From: Clostridiaceae bacterium
GTDB taxonomy: Bacteria > Bacillota > Clostridia > Saccharofermentanales > Saccharofermentanaceae
Direction: 5' to 3'
Length of the DNA stretch: 64,000 bases
NCBI GenBank assembly: GCA_012718915.1
Contig: JAAYBI010000112.1
Coordinates: 1 to 64,000 of the forward strand
Below, piece by piece: positions 34,691 to 44,391 of the stretch. Below the pieces are notes generated by a model. That model did no database searches. It was not told the DNA's origin and was given only the letters and a program-made list of their open reading frames with translations. A program made the translations under genes and the position numbers. How positions within the stretch are numbered: position 1 is the stretch's first letter; every line of letters begins with the position of its first letter.

Positions 34691-35512
34691 TTAATGCGGA
34701 TCAAAAACAGAATCTTCCGGCGTCGTCGACTTTCTTTCGATTAAGATGACATCGAAAGGTTTGTCTTGTGTTGCCAAAATCTTATTACCCCGCAGCAACT
34801 CAAGAATCGCAAGAAAACCCACAACACGTTCGGTTTTATCAACGGACGAAGACGGAAATAATTCGTGAAAAAAGCATTTGCCACGAGACATTATGCTGGC
34901 CCAAACGGTTCTCATTTTTTCTCTCACCGAGATTTTATCTCGTTTTAATATATGCGTAATCTTCGAGGCTAAATCCGCAAATCGAACTTCATTGCGTAGC
35001 GCGACCTGTCTTACGGCATCCGAAAAATGATTTGGATCAAATTCTTGAGGCGGGGCTTCAACCTTAATATCAAGCATCTTAGGCGTTGATGGCAGCCGAA
35101 TATATGTATCCGAATAGTTTTCGAATCTTTTTCTCAAATCCGATGCCATTACCTTACATCGACGATAATGAAGCAGTCTTATGACAAGTTCTTCTCTCGG
35201 GTCATCGCCTTCAGCCGCGTTCGACTGAGCGATTTTCCCCGGCAACAGCATTCGGGATTTGATATGAATTAAGGTAGCCGCCATGACCAGAAAATCTGAA
35301 GCAACCTCCATGTCGAGACGGCTCATTTCTGAAAGATATGCCATGTATTGATCTGTAATCTCAGTAATAGGGATATCGTAAATATCAATGTCGTTTTTTT
35401 CGATGAGATGGAACAGCAAATCTAAAGGGCCTTGGAACTCGCGGATTTTTAGTTCCGGCGCCCCGTTTTGCCCAACTTTAGTTTCGCTTGGAATCATCAC
35501 ATCCGTACGCAA
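34691..35512 (-). CDS. scpA: Segregation and condensation protein A
   Basis: Kleisin subunit bridging Smc heads. 273 residues if the start is the TTG at 35512, which has GGGGT 5 bases upstream; an ATG at 35497 is the alternative. Motifs: FQGPLDLLFHLIEKNDIDIYDIPI near the N-terminus, MAATLIHIKSRMLLP, and the C-terminal winged helix FLAILELLRGNKILATQ. It directly follows trpS with one base between. scpA-scpB adjacency is the standard arrangement. Confidence 0.95.
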   Translation of the reverse strand: MRTDVMIPSETKVGQNGAPELKIREFQGPLDLLFHLIEKNDIDIYDIPITEITDQYMAYLSEMSRLDMEVASDFLVMAATLIHIKSRMLLPGKIAQSNAAEGDDPREELVIRLLHYRRCKVMASDLRKRFENYSDTYIRLPSTPKMLDIKVEAPPQEFDPNHFSDAVRQVALRNEVRFADLASKITHILKRDKISVREKMRTVWASIMSRGKCFFHELFPSSSVDKTERVVGFLAILELLRGNKILATQDKPFDVILIERKSTTPEDSVFDPH

Positions 35513-35513
35513 A

Positions 35514-36503
35514 TCATACCCCTATTCTAACCGCACTACGGACTTCCTGCATGGTCTTTTCTGCCTTAATTCTTGCTTTATCAGAACCGGCGACAATAAT
35601 CTGTTTGAGATGATCTTCATTCTCCAGCAACGTATTTCTCTTTTCGAAAATGGGCGTATGGAATTCTGCAATTTTCTCCTGAAGGAGTCGTTTGCAGGCT
35701 ACGCAACCAATGCTGCCTCCCTTACATGAGCTTTCAATTTCGGGAACCATCTCTTCATTGAACACTTTGTGAAAAGCATATACCGTACATACATCCGGAT
35801 GACCGGGATCATCTTTGCGAATGCGCGCAGGATCCGTAATCATGCTCATGACTTTTTTCTTCACCTCATCCGGCGTATCGGCTAATGCAATGGTATTGTT
35901 GTAGCTTTTACTCATCTTCCGGCCATCCGTGCCCGGCAAGACCTTAGCTTTAGTTAATAATGGCATTGGCTCGGGGAATACTTCTTTGCCGTATATATAG
36001 TTAAAGCGACGAGCTACTTCCCGGGTAATTTCAAGATGGGGCAACTGGTCTTCCCCGACCGGAACGAAATCCGCCTTGTAGATCAGGATATCAGCAGCCT
36101 GAAGTGCCGGATAGCCAAGGAATCCATAGGTCGCGATGTCTTTTTCTCCCATATTTGCCATGAGGTCCTTATAGGTCGGGCATCTTTCCAACCAGGATAG
36201 CGGCGTGTTCATACCCAAGAGCAAAAAGAGTTCGGCGTGCTCTAACACCGATGACTGCAAGAAAAGCGTGGACTTATCGGGATCTAGTCCGACGGCTAAA
36301 AAATCTGCCATGAGACTCAATGTGTTTTCTTTTAATTTCTCGGTATCGGCATAACCTGTAGTAAGTGCATGCCAATCTGCAATAAAAAAATGACAATCAT
36401 ATTCGTCCTGCAATCGAACCCAATTTTCGAGCGCTCCGAAATAATTACCAAGATGAATGTTGCCGGTCGGACGTGTGCCGGAAAGAATGATTTTTTTGCT
36501 CAT
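35514..36503 (-). CDS. trpS: Tryptophanyl-tRNA synthetase
   Basis: Class I synthetase charging tRNA-Trp. 329 residues from the ATG at 36503, chosen for its GGAGG site and the family-typical start MSKKIILSGTRPTG; a longer in-frame start at 36590 would overlap the M50 gene by 60 bases. Motifs: GNIHLGNY (HIGH equivalent), a Trp-binding FIADWHALTTG, and GRKMSKSYNN (KMSKS). It lies between the M50 protease and scpA. Confidence 0.97.
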   Translation of the reverse strand: MSKKIILSGTRPTGNIHLGNYFGALENWVRLQDEYDCHFFIADWHALTTGYADTEKLKENTLSLMADFLAVGLDPDKSTLFLQSSVLEHAELFLLLGMNTPLSWLERCPTYKDLMANMGEKDIATYGFLGYPALQAADILIYKADFVPVGEDQLPHLEITREVARRFNYIYGKEVFPEPMPLLTKAKVLPGTDGRKMSKSYNNTIALADTPDEVKKKVMSMITDPARIRKDDPGHPDVCTVYAFHKVFNEEMVPEIESSCKGGSIGCVACKRLLQEKIAEFHTPIFEKRNTLLENEDHLKQIIVAGSDKARIKAEKTMQEVRSAVRIGV

Positions 36504-36529
36504 GCTGCCTCCGTTATTGTCTGTATTAA

Positions 36530-37273
36530 TCAGAACATCAGTCGGTAAATAAAATCGAACAACACTCCGATCGGTTTTGTAATCAACCACTCAAATGGCG
36601 TGCGAATGAAATTCACCAGCGTAATAAGAGGACTGACCCGAAGAAAAAAGCCCATCATAATCAATGCAAAAAATGCCATGGAGAAATATTGTTCATAACG
36701 GTGAAATTTTTCGCGATATTTGTAAGGTATAAGTGTCTCCAGCACATGAAATCCATCAAGAGGAGGTATCGGTAACAGATTAAATGCCATAAGCAAAAGA
36801 TTAAATTCAAACAAATATGATAATAACATCGTTGAAGTCGCATATATAACCGGCGGATTCGAAAATGAAAAACCCGCATTAAACCGAAGCATAAGAAGAG
36901 TGATAACGTTAAATAAAAAGCAAGCAATAAATGCCGATAAAAAGTTAGCAGTCACGCCGGCAAGACTGACTATTCTAATTGAAATCGAACGGTTCTTAAA
37001 TCTGGTCAAACGAGAATAGTTTACTTGAACCGGTTTGGCCCAACCAAAACCAACCAAAAGCATCATCAGTGAACCGATCGGGTCGAGATGCGCAAGCGGA
37101 TTCATCGTTAATCGCCCTTGAAGCCTCGGCGTATCATCTCCGAGCTTAACCGCTGAAAATCCATGCATGAACTCATGAATCGAAAGCGAATACGACAACA
37201 CAAGAAATATTACCATGCCATGTAAAATCATTTCCTGAAAACTGAGTCCCGAATTAAGAAGCGTTCTTATCAT
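36530..37273 (-). CDS. Site-2-type membrane zinc protease (M50, YwhC-like)
   Basis: 247 residues with about five to six hydrophobic helices. Zinc motif HEFMH in SLSIHEFMHGFSAVKLGDDTP, followed by GRLTMNPLAHLDPIGSL, and the late-helix NLLPIPPLDGFHVLE with the Asp ligand. No PDZ domain, so it belongs to the short peptidase-M50 family often found near trpS and scpA in Clostridia. Substrate unknown. Conserved placement beside scpAB is known for many Bacillota. Confidence 0.92.
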   Translation of the reverse strand: MIRTLLNSGLSFQEMILHGMVIFLVLSYSLSIHEFMHGFSAVKLGDDTPRLQGRLTMNPLAHLDPIGSLMMLLVGFGWAKPVQVNYSRLTRFKNRSISIRIVSLAGVTANFLSAFIACFLFNVITLLMLRFNAGFSFSNPPVIYATSTMLLSYLFEFNLLLMAFNLLPIPPLDGFHVLETLIPYKYREKFHRYEQYFSMAFFALIMMGFFLRVSPLITLVNFIRTPFEWLITKPIGVLFDFIYRLMF

Positions 37274-37283
37274 TGTGTCTCCT

Positions 37284-40200
37284 TTACACCTTGGTCAGGA
37301 ATAGCGTACACGACTCGCCATTAATATCCCAATCCTTACCCTGAACCGAAACGTCCATCGTCAACTCAACTGCAAGTACATCGGACGCGATGATGCCCAT
37401 GTTATTATTGATGACCGCAGATAGTTTATCAGATGCTTTGAAATAGACTCTGATGCGGTCTGTGACCTCAAAACCGGATTCTTTTCTCTGAGTCTGAATC
37501 TTAGATACCAGTTCTCTTACAAATCCTTCCTCGATTAAGTCATCGGTCAATGTGGTATCGAGCGCAACGGTGTAATCTCGTTCAGACTGGGTCGATAAAC
37601 CTTCCGGCTGAACCGTCTCGGGAATCAAGTCTTCCGGCGCAAGCTCAAATATTTCACCATCTACGTTGACAGAAACGAAATTTCCGGCTTCAATCGCCTT
37701 CATCGTCTCTCTACCCGGCAATGCAGCGATTGCTTCGCGCGCCGCGTTCAGCTTTGCACCCAGTTTTTTACCCAGAGTTCTCAGCTGAGGCTTAAAACGA
37801 TAGTCAACCAATGCCGAGGCATCCTTAACAAACTCAACCTCGCGAATATTCAGTTCTTCCTTAATAATCGACAGATATTCTTCTTCCAAAGACTCCGGCG
37901 TGACCGCGTAGATTTTTGAAAGCGGCTGACGATTCTTGATAGCCGCTGTGTTTCTGCAAGCTCTTCCAAGATATACAATTTGTTGAGCCACATTCATTTG
38001 CGCCTCAAGCTCGGGATCGATCATCGAAGAATCAACCGTCGGATAATCAGACATATGAATGGACTCATGCGCATTTTTATCAACGGAGCGAACCAAATTC
38101 TGATAGATAGCTTCTGTCATATAAGGTACGAATGGTGCCGCGAGCTTGGAAAATGAAACGAGAACATGATACAGCACCATATATGCATTAATCTTATCCT
38201 GCGTCATCTCACTGCCCCAGTACCGCTCTCTTGAGCGGCGAACATACCAATTAGACAGCTCGTCTACAAAATTCTCCATGAGACGAGCAGAACCGGTGAT
38301 GTCATAACCACACATGCGAGTATGCACCTCACCTATTAAAGTGTTAAGTCTTGAAAAAATCCAACGATCCATGACACCAAGTGTCGATGAATCAAGCGTA
38401 TGCTCTGTCGGATTAAATTGATCGATGTTTGCATACATGACATAGAATGCATATGTATTCCAAAGTGTTCCGATAAATTTCCGTTGAACTTCGGACACAC
38501 CGGCATCCGAAAAACGACTCGGCAACCAAGGTGCATTTGCACTGCAGAAATACCACCTTGCGGCATCCGCGCCCTGCTTGTTGAGAATATCCCAAGGGTC
38601 AACCACATTGCCCTTGTGTTTACTCATCTTGATGCCATCTTTATCTTGAACGAGTCCCATGACGATGCAGTTTTCGAATGGCGATTTGTCAAAAAGCTGT
38701 GTGCCGATCGCAAGCAATGAATAAAACCATCCGCGAGTCTGATCCAAAGCCTCAGAAATAAACTGCGACGGAAAGTGATTCTCAAAAAACTCTTTGTTCT
38801 CAAATGGGTAGTGATATTGAGCAAAAGGCATAGCACCGGAGTCAAACCAACAGTCGATGACCTCAGAAACGCGAGTCATTTGATCTCCGCATTTGTCGCA
38901 ACGAATATGAACTGCGTCAACATAAGGTTTATGCAACTCAATATCATCCGGACAATCATCGGACATAGCTTTGAGTTCTTCTATTGAACCGATACAGTGT
39001 TTGTGACTGCAGTCGCATTCCCAAACCGGAAGCGGTGTTCCCCAATAACGTTCCCTGGAGATACCCCAGTCGACAACGTTTTCGAGAAAATTACCCATAC
39101 GGCCGTCACGAATGGTCTCGGGGTGCCAAGCAACCGACCGATTGGACTCAATCAGCGAGTCGCGAACCTTTGTCATGGCAATAAACCACGAGGATCTCGC
39201 ATAATAGATCAAAGGGGTATCGCATCTCCAACAGAATGGGTATTCATGCTCATAGAGATGTTTCTTAATAAGTTTTCCCTCTTGATTCAATCTCTTGATC
39301 AAGAGTGGATCTGCATCTTTTACAAACATGCCTGCAAATTCTTCTGCCTCAGGAGGAAGTGTACCGTCTTCCAATACCAGTTGTACAAAAGGCAAGTCAT
39401 AATTTCTTCCGACACGAGCATCGTCATCACCAAACGCGGGCGCGATATGGACAATGCCGGTACCGTCATTCATCGTAACATAGGTATCCGAAGCCACTCG
39501 AAAAGCGGTCTTCCCACTCTCGGAAACCGATGCGGCCGAAAACGGAAAAAGCGGTTCATAAGTCATACCGACTAAGTCGCTCCCGGAAAAACGCTCTTCT
39601 ACGACAAAGTCCTCGAAAAGCAATGGCGCCAACACGCCTGCCATGTAGTAACGAACGGTCTTGTCTGTGCCGTCCAGATCTTTGTTAACCGCGATCCGAA
39701 CATATTCTTCATCAGGGTGAACACAAAGTCCTACATTAGAAGGCAACGTCCAAGGGGTCGTTGTCCATGAAGCAAAATACACATCTTCTTTTCCGGTCAG
39801 CTTGAACCGTACATAAACTGAATTCTCAGTCACATTGCGATATCCTTGGGCCACCTCATGACTCGAAAGCGCCGTACCACATCGTGGGCAATAAGGAACG
39901 ATCTTGTGCCCTTTATAGAGCATGCCCTTATTCCACATGGTCTTAAGTGCCCACCATTCCGACTCGATATAATTATTCTCATAGGTGACGTATGGGTTCT
40001 CCATGTCTGCCCAAAAACCAATTCGATCGGACATCTGTTCCCATTCATCTTTATATTTCCACACGGACTCCTTGCACTTCTTAATAAATGGTTCCACACC
40101 ATATTTCTCAATTTCCGGTTTGCCATTGATGCCGAGCATCTTTTCAATTTCAAGTTCTACCGGTAGACCATGCGTATCCCATCCGGCCTTAAACTCAACA

Positions 40201-40436
40201 CGCTCACCCATCATGCCGCGAAATCTCGGAATAACATCCTTGATGACTCGTGTCTTGATGTGTCCGAAATGCGGTTTTCCGTTGGCCGTCGGCGGACCGT
40301 CGTAAAGCGTGAAAGAGGGCGTGCCATCTTTTGGCGCTCTGATCGAGCGATTCCGAATATCATTGGCCTTCCAAAAAGCCAGAATATCCTTTTCACGTTC
40401 CACAAAATTCATATCCGTCGAAACTTTGTCGTACAT
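37284..40436 (-). CDS. ileS: Isoleucyl-tRNA synthetase, type-2-like
   Basis: Class I synthetase charging tRNA-Ile, with editing. 1050 residues. HFGH (56-59) is the HIGH motif, GWDTHGLPVE follows, the editing domain begins near TTTPWTLPSNVG, and KMSKHKGNVVDP is the KMSKS motif with His in place of the last Ser. The YNNYIESEWWALK and KIVPYCPRCGT segments and the absence of a C-terminal zinc finger fit the eukaryote-like IleS2 form, which is often mupirocin-tolerant; that last point is inference. It heads the operon running to the 5S gene. A strong promoter lies upstream; no T-box is seen in the approximately 50-base leader. Confidence 0.97.
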   Translation of the reverse strand: MYDKVSTDMNFVEREKDILAFWKANDIRNRSIRAPKDGTPSFTLYDGPPTANGKPHFGHIKTRVIKDVIPRFRGMMGERVEFKAGWDTHGLPVELEIEKMLGINGKPEIEKYGVEPFIKKCKESVWKYKDEWEQMSDRIGFWADMENPYVTYENNYIESEWWALKTMWNKGMLYKGHKIVPYCPRCGTALSSHEVAQGYRNVTENSVYVRFKLTGKEDVYFASWTTTPWTLPSNVGLCVHPDEEYVRIAVNKDLDGTDKTVRYYMAGVLAPLLFEDFVVEERFSGSDLVGMTYEPLFPFSAASVSESGKTAFRVASDTYVTMNDGTGIVHIAPAFGDDDARVGRNYDLPFVQLVLEDGTLPPEAEEFAGMFVKDADPLLIKRLNQEGKLIKKHLYEHEYPFCWRCDTPLIYYARSSWFIAMTKVRDSLIESNRSVAWHPETIRDGRMGNFLENVVDWGISRERYWGTPLPVWECDCSHKHCIGSIEELKAMSDDCPDDIELHKPYVDAVHIRCDKCGDQMTRVSEVIDCWFDSGAMPFAQYHYPFENKEFFENHFPSQFISEALDQTRGWFYSLLAIGTQLFDKSPFENCIVMGLVQDKDGIKMSKHKGNVVDPWDILNKQGADAARWYFCSANAPWLPSRFSDAGVSEVQRKFIGTLWNTYAFYVMYANIDQFNPTEHTLDSSTLGVMDRWIFSRLNTLIGEVHTRMCGYDITGSARLMENFVDELSNWYVRRSRERYWGSEMTQDKINAYMVLYHVLVSFSKLAAPFVPYMTEAIYQNLVRSVDKNAHESIHMSDYPTVDSSMIDPELEAQMNVAQQIVYLGRACRNTAAIKNRQPLSKIYAVTPESLEEEYLSIIKEELNIREVEFVKDASALVDYRFKPQLRTLGKKLGAKLNAAREAIAALPGRETMKAIEAGNFVSVNVDGEIFELAPEDLIPETVQPEGLSTQSERDYTVALDTTLTDDLIEEGFVRELVSKIQTQRKESGFEVTDRIRVYFKASDKLSAVINNNMGIIASDVLAVELTMDVSVQGKDWDINGESCTLFLTKV

Positions 40437-40490
40437 TTGGTTTCCTCACTTATTTATAAATAGCTTTACTCATATAAAATCCGAATTTTA

Positions 40491-40520
40491 ATTATAGGGA
40501 TTTCGAGCGTCCTATGTCAA
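40491..40520 (-). promoter_or_regulatory. Near-consensus promoter of the ileS operon
   Basis: Minus strand: -35 TTGACA (40515-40520), an 18-base spacer, -10 TATAAT (40491-40496). Both hexamers are perfect. Transcription would begin near 40484, giving a leader of about 48 bases, too short for a T-box. A 10-base inverted repeat GGGATTTCGA/TCGAAATCCC has one arm (40497-40506) in the spacer next to the -10 and the other at 40559-40568; it could be an operator. Confidence 0.88.
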
Positions 40521-40580
40521 CTCAAAAGCCTTTGTGTTGATGGCTAAATGATCGGTCTTCGAAATCCCCGGACGTCAAGG

Positions 40581-41204
40581 TTATTGGCGAGCCTCAACAA
40601 TATATGCCGACTCAATGTCCGACGTATGAATGGCTACCACACCGGGATACTTCGAAGCTGCTTCTGCAAAAGGATCCGGATAGCCGTTGCGGTCTGACCC
40701 CATATGAAAACGAATCATCGCGAATTCTTCTTCTTTTAGTCGAATATAACTCTGAATCAGATAACATGATTTCTCTCCGTGACCGATAGGAAGCGTGTCA
40801 TTGATAGCCCATACTTCTTTCTCAACCCAGTTTGCGACCGGCTTGCCATACGGGCCCATCTTGGTGCCTTCCTTGACGTTTTTGGTCTCCCGGACATAGA
40901 AATTGACCTTGCAAAGATCGTGAAGCAAAGCCGTAATAATCACCGTATCATCCGGTAAATCCAATAGTCCGGACGACACTTTTCCTGCCAATAGCCGGTA
41001 GACATTCATACTGTGTTCAGCCAAACCACCCTCACAGGCCAAATGATATTTTGTCGAAGCCGGAGCAATGAAGAAGTCGGACTTATTCTCAATCCAATCC
41101 AACAAACGGTCCATGCCGGGACGCGAGGTTTTTCGAAGCAGCTCCAAAATAGTCTGCTTGTTGCTCTCGATTCTGTCTTGGGTCAACCCTTCAAATTCAC
41201 TCAT
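40581..41204 (-). CDS. HD-domain phosphohydrolase of unknown substrate
   Basis: 207 residues from the ATG at 41204, chosen for the AGGAGG site; the in-frame start at 41282 lies within the upstream gene. HD motifs: CEGGLAEHSMNVYRLL (His), ALLHDLCKVNFY (HD pair), and a later GHGEKS His. Such proteins hydrolyse nucleotides or related phosphates. Its start overlaps the end of the pseudouridine synthase gene by 8 bases, suggesting co-translation. No other domain is seen. The substrate cannot be inferred. Confidence 0.88.
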   Translation of the reverse strand: MSEFEGLTQDRIESNKQTILELLRKTSRPGMDRLLDWIENKSDFFIAPASTKYHLACEGGLAEHSMNVYRLLAGKVSSGLLDLPDDTVIITALLHDLCKVNFYVRETKNVKEGTKMGPYGKPVANWVEKEVWAINDTLPIGHGEKSCYLIQSYIRLKEEEFAMIRFHMGSDRNGYPDPFAEAASKYPGVVAIHTSDIESAYIVEARQ

Positions 41205-41958
41205 AATATCCTCCTTGGTCTGAATCGGCTCGTTCTTCGGCGAATAATCGCCAAGGCCAGTGATCGCCGAGCGGTAATTCAAACGTTAATCTCTCTTTGC
41301 TTGTCGGGTGATCGAACGCCATTTTGTAAGACTCAAGGCAAATATCGCCCGGCCCGGGTCGGTCTTCACCATATTTTCGGTCTCCGATAATCGGAAAACC
41401 GGCTTCGGATAATTGCAAGCGAATCTGATGGGTCCGTCCGGTCTTCAAATGAATTTCTACCAAAGAAATCGAATCCTTACAAGATAGCATGCGATAATCC
41501 AACTCAGCTTCTTTGGCGTCTTTTTCGGAAAGATTATCCGTCAGACGGGCCCGATTAACGGAAGAGTCCTTGATGATTATGCCCTTGAGCGTGCCTTTTT
41601 CCGGTTGGATAGCCCCATTTAAGCATGCGCGATAGTATTTCTCAACCGTACGGTTACGGATCTGCTCGCTGATTCTGGATGCCGCTTTGGTGGTCTTGGC
41701 AATCAACATCAGCCCGGCGACGGGCCGATCCAATCGGTGAACCAATCCCAAATATACATTGCCCGGTTTATGGTATTTATTCTTGAGATATTCTTTGAGA
41801 ATCGTCAGCATGTCCGGGGCACCGGTCGCGTCTTCTTGAGACAGTATGCCGGCCGGCTTATATGTCATCAGTATGTGGTTGTCTTCGTACAAGACTTTGA
41901 CGCCGAAATTAATGTTTTCCAATCGACTCTCCGTTCGACCATCGTGCCACTGAACCAC
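41197..41958 (-). CDS. RluA-family RNA pseudouridine synthase
   Basis: Isomerises uridine to pseudouridine in rRNA or tRNA. Catalytic Asp in LVHRLDRPVAGLMLIAKT, plus YYRACLNG and the RTHQIRLQLSEAGFPIIGDRKYG motif. There is no N-terminal S4 domain, so this is the short catalytic-only form. The start is uncertain: the annotated GTG at 41958 overlaps the methyltransferase gene by 50 bases, and a TTG at 41922 with GGAGAG nearby is a good alternative. Target site cannot be assigned. Confidence 0.92.
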   Translation of the reverse strand: MVQWHDGRTESRLENINFGVKVLYEDNHILMTYKPAGILSQEDATGAPDMLTILKEYLKNKYHKPGNVYLGLVHRLDRPVAGLMLIAKTTKAASRISEQIRNRTVEKYYRACLNGAIQPEKGTLKGIIIKDSSVNRARLTDNLSEKDAKEAELDYRMLSCKDSISLVEIHLKTGRTHQIRLQLSEAGFPIIGDRKYGEDRPGPGDICLESYKMAFDHPTSKERLTFELPLGDHWPWRLFAEERADSDQGGYYE

Positions 41959-42817
41959 AGGGCAGAATTATATCCATTTTAGATGCGGGAATCCCCAGGT
42001 CCGCCGATACGACCTTACCTCCATGTTTGGGCTTAACCGTGAGTCTCAAAATGTCTTGCATGACTGCTGACGATAATCCCGTCGTATAAGAATTGAGTAT
42101 AAAAAATAAAGCCTGATCACTCAGAAGCGCAACACATTTCTCCACTAATTCATAAAGTGCATCTTCCAGACGCCATAGTTCTCCGGACGGCCCTCTTCCA
42201 TAGGCCGGAGGATCCATAATGATACCGTCATATGTACGATTGCGTCTTAATTCTCGTTCGACAAACCGATTGCAATCTTCGGCAATAAAACGTACATAAG
42301 CCTGATCGAGAGATGAAGCGTGAATGTTCTCCTTGGCCCTGGTGATCATACCCTTAGATGCGTCCACATGAACCACCTCAGCCGCGCCCGCAGCCGCACA
42401 AGCCAGAGTCGCTCCGCCGGTATATGCAAACAAATTCAAAATGCGTGGTTTTCTTCCCGCAATTACTGCGGAACGAATTCTGTCGGCACAATAGTCCCAA
42501 TTGACAGACTGTTCCGGAAAAAGACCGGTATGCTTGAAGCCCGTCGGCTCAATAATAAACTCAAGCGGGTGATTCGAAAGCGGATATCCGACTCGCCAAG
42601 TGGAAGGAATCGGTCGTCTTTTCTTCCAATGACCGCCGCCGCTCTCACTGCGTATATAGATGGCATGGGGCTCCGTCCATACATCCGAGTTCGCCGGCTT
42701 CGGCCAAATCGCTTGAGGATCGGGTCGCTGAAGAATAATATCGTTCCATCGCTCGAGCTTCTCCCCGCCTCCCGCGCAAAGTAATTCATAATCTGTAAAA
42801 CGATTTGCTATATACAT
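41909..42817 (-). CDS. Class I SAM-dependent rRNA methyltransferase (RlmK/RlmI-like)
   Basis: 302 residues. N-terminal substrate-binding region, then a Rossmann domain with ILNLFAYTGGATLACAAAGA (SAM motif I), VVHVDASKGMITRAKEN, and the catalytic-pocket motif IMDPPAYGRGPSGE. The DPPAYGRG motif is typical of RlmI/RlmK-type 23S rRNA methyltransferases; no PUA domain is seen, so the exact target is unknown. The ATG follows an extended -10 promoter. It heads a three-gene RNA-modification and HD unit. Confidence 0.88.
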   Translation of the reverse strand: MYIANRFTDYELLCAGGGEKLERWNDIILQRPDPQAIWPKPANSDVWTEPHAIYIRSESGGGHWKKRRPIPSTWRVGYPLSNHPLEFIIEPTGFKHTGLFPEQSVNWDYCADRIRSAVIAGRKPRILNLFAYTGGATLACAAAGAAEVVHVDASKGMITRAKENIHASSLDQAYVRFIAEDCNRFVERELRRNRTYDGIIMDPPAYGRGPSGELWRLEDALYELVEKCVALLSDQALFFILNSYTTGLSSAVMQDILRLTVKPKHGGKVVSADLGIPASKMDIILPCGSVARWSNGESIGKH

Positions 42818-42846
42818 GCCATATTCCTTTCGCTAAAACAAATATC

Positions 42847-42855
42847 ATTATAACA
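42847..42855 (-). promoter_or_regulatory. Extended -10 promoter of the methyltransferase-RluA-HD unit
   Basis: TGTTATAAT on the minus strand: perfect TATAAT (42847-42852) with an upstream TG, 29 bases before the ATG. The -35 region is poor, which extended -10 promoters tolerate. A short TGCC/GGCA hairpin lies just upstream. Confidence 0.5.
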
Positions 42856-42899
42856 AAAGAAGTGCCTGCAAGGCATGCCGGAAGTGATTTTCGCGATAG

Positions 42900-44321
42900 T
42901 TAATCCTTTTGCGAATTATCGTCCGACGGGATGGTCTCTTCGAAGGACGGTTGAAGTATCTCAGCAGAATCGCCCGGGCTCGTATTCGCCTCAACGTATC
43001 TTAATACGAAAGGGACTTCCTTTCGGTGGCGATACCAGCGAATAAACGCCAATGTAGCAGCAACAATCCGAACAACGGCAACAACTCCAATTGCAGCTGT
43101 CATTGCCTCGCGATTCTCACCTAATACGTTGTATATGAAGACACCCAAATACGGCATGATAATATTCGAGACCAAAATGAGACTACTGTAAAGCGCAATA
43201 GACAGGGTCTTGTTTATCGGAGGAATAACCTCCAGCAAACACAAGAGCAAAGAGAACTGAAATGCACTGAAAGCCGAACTTCCGATACTCTGAAAAATGA
43301 AGTACGTCCATACACCCGGCTTTAGCGGCATAAGCAACGCAAAAAACATAGACAAACAACAGAAAGCAAATCCGGCCGCACCAATGAAAAACACAAATTT
43401 GACACCCTTTGTTGCACCCAATCGGCTCCATGTGCCGAGCATGATGAACTGGGTCCCTGCGCACAAAACCGCAATCAAGCTCAACTGGAGTTCATTGAGT
43501 TTCAAATAGTAAAACTGAGCTTGAAAGTAGATGGACCAATCCATTTGCCATCCGGCATAAACAAGTAATGCCACGACCAGGAATCCGAGAAAAGAACGGT
43601 TTGTAAATAGAGTGCGCGTCGTAATAAAGAAGTCTTTCAACGAGTATTGCGGAATATCACCGGCTCCGCTGTATGGCACTCGCTTGAGTAACATAACTTG
43701 ACCAAAAGCCAGAGGAAGAGCCAAAAAGTAATACACTTGATGAACAAGAATTTTGCCGCTCCCCGATACCAAGGTTAATATCCCTCCGAAAATAAGAGGA
43801 AATACGATGCCAACCGCCGTATTCATCCGTGTTCGGTGGGCATAAATATTGTTACGTTGATCCGGCATGGCAACGTCGGAAAAAAATGATTGCCACGAAG
43901 AGTTATAAAGTGACATCGGAAAATTGACCATGACCAGCATAAGAATTAATACCCAGACGGCATTACCGGCCCAGAACGCAATACTTCCGACGATAACATA
44001 CATGCTACCCAAAAGAAGCGTCGCAAAGATAACCATATTGCGTTTATTCTTCATTCTGTCTGTAATGATTGCAAAAGGTATAAGACAAGCCAGCCCAACC
44101 AGAGGTGGTAATGATGCAATTAAACCCAATTCCCTTGAGGTTGCACCCAATCTCGACGCATATAGATTATTGTTGTTGTGGCACATAGTAATAATAATAG
44201 AATACAGAACACCCTCAATCGCAAATAATCTGGCCAACCGGGAATCGCCTCTCATGGTTTGCATTGCATTTATTCTTACTTTTTGAAAATGATTTGAAAT
44301 GGACCTGGCTACTTTATTCAA
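42900..44321 (-). CDS. MFS transporter, substrate unknown
   Basis: 473 residues with about twelve hydrophobic helices. A cytoplasmic loop IITDRMKNKRNMVIF after helix 2 matches the MFS loop signature in weak form. It starts with TTG and GAGGTG 6 bases upstream. The N-terminus (about 35 residues) is basic, and the C-terminal tail is acidic and cytoplasmic. It resembles the general drug/sugar MFS branches but nothing identifies its substrate. It is flanked by an RNA-modification unit and divergent from a DUF2156 gene. Confidence 0.88.
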   Translation of the reverse strand: MNKVARSISNHFQKVRINAMQTMRGDSRLARLFAIEGVLYSIIITMCHNNNNLYASRLGATSRELGLIASLPPLVGLACLIPFAIITDRMKNKRNMVIFATLLLGSMYVIVGSIAFWAGNAVWVLILMLVMVNFPMSLYNSSWQSFFSDVAMPDQRNNIYAHRTRMNTAVGIVFPLIFGGILTLVSGSGKILVHQVYYFLALPLAFGQVMLLKRVPYSGAGDIPQYSLKDFFITTRTLFTNRSFLGFLVVALLVYAGWQMDWSIYFQAQFYYLKLNELQLSLIAVLCAGTQFIMLGTWSRLGATKGVKFVFFIGAAGFAFCCLSMFFALLMPLKPGVWTYFIFQSIGSSAFSAFQFSLLLCLLEVIPPINKTLSIALYSSLILVSNIIMPYLGVFIYNVLGENREAMTAAIGVVAVVRIVAATLAFIRWYRHRKEVPFVLRYVEANTSPGDSAEILQPSFEETIPSDDNSQKD

Positions 44322-44391
44322 CTAAACACCTCAATTAAATCGAATTGGTTAACATGATACTTGCAAGCGAAAAATTGTCACTGATGCTATC

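Noticed and set aside
40437-40580. T-box leader before ileS
   Set aside because: The promoter leaves only about 48 bases of leader and no T-box or antiterminator elements are visible.
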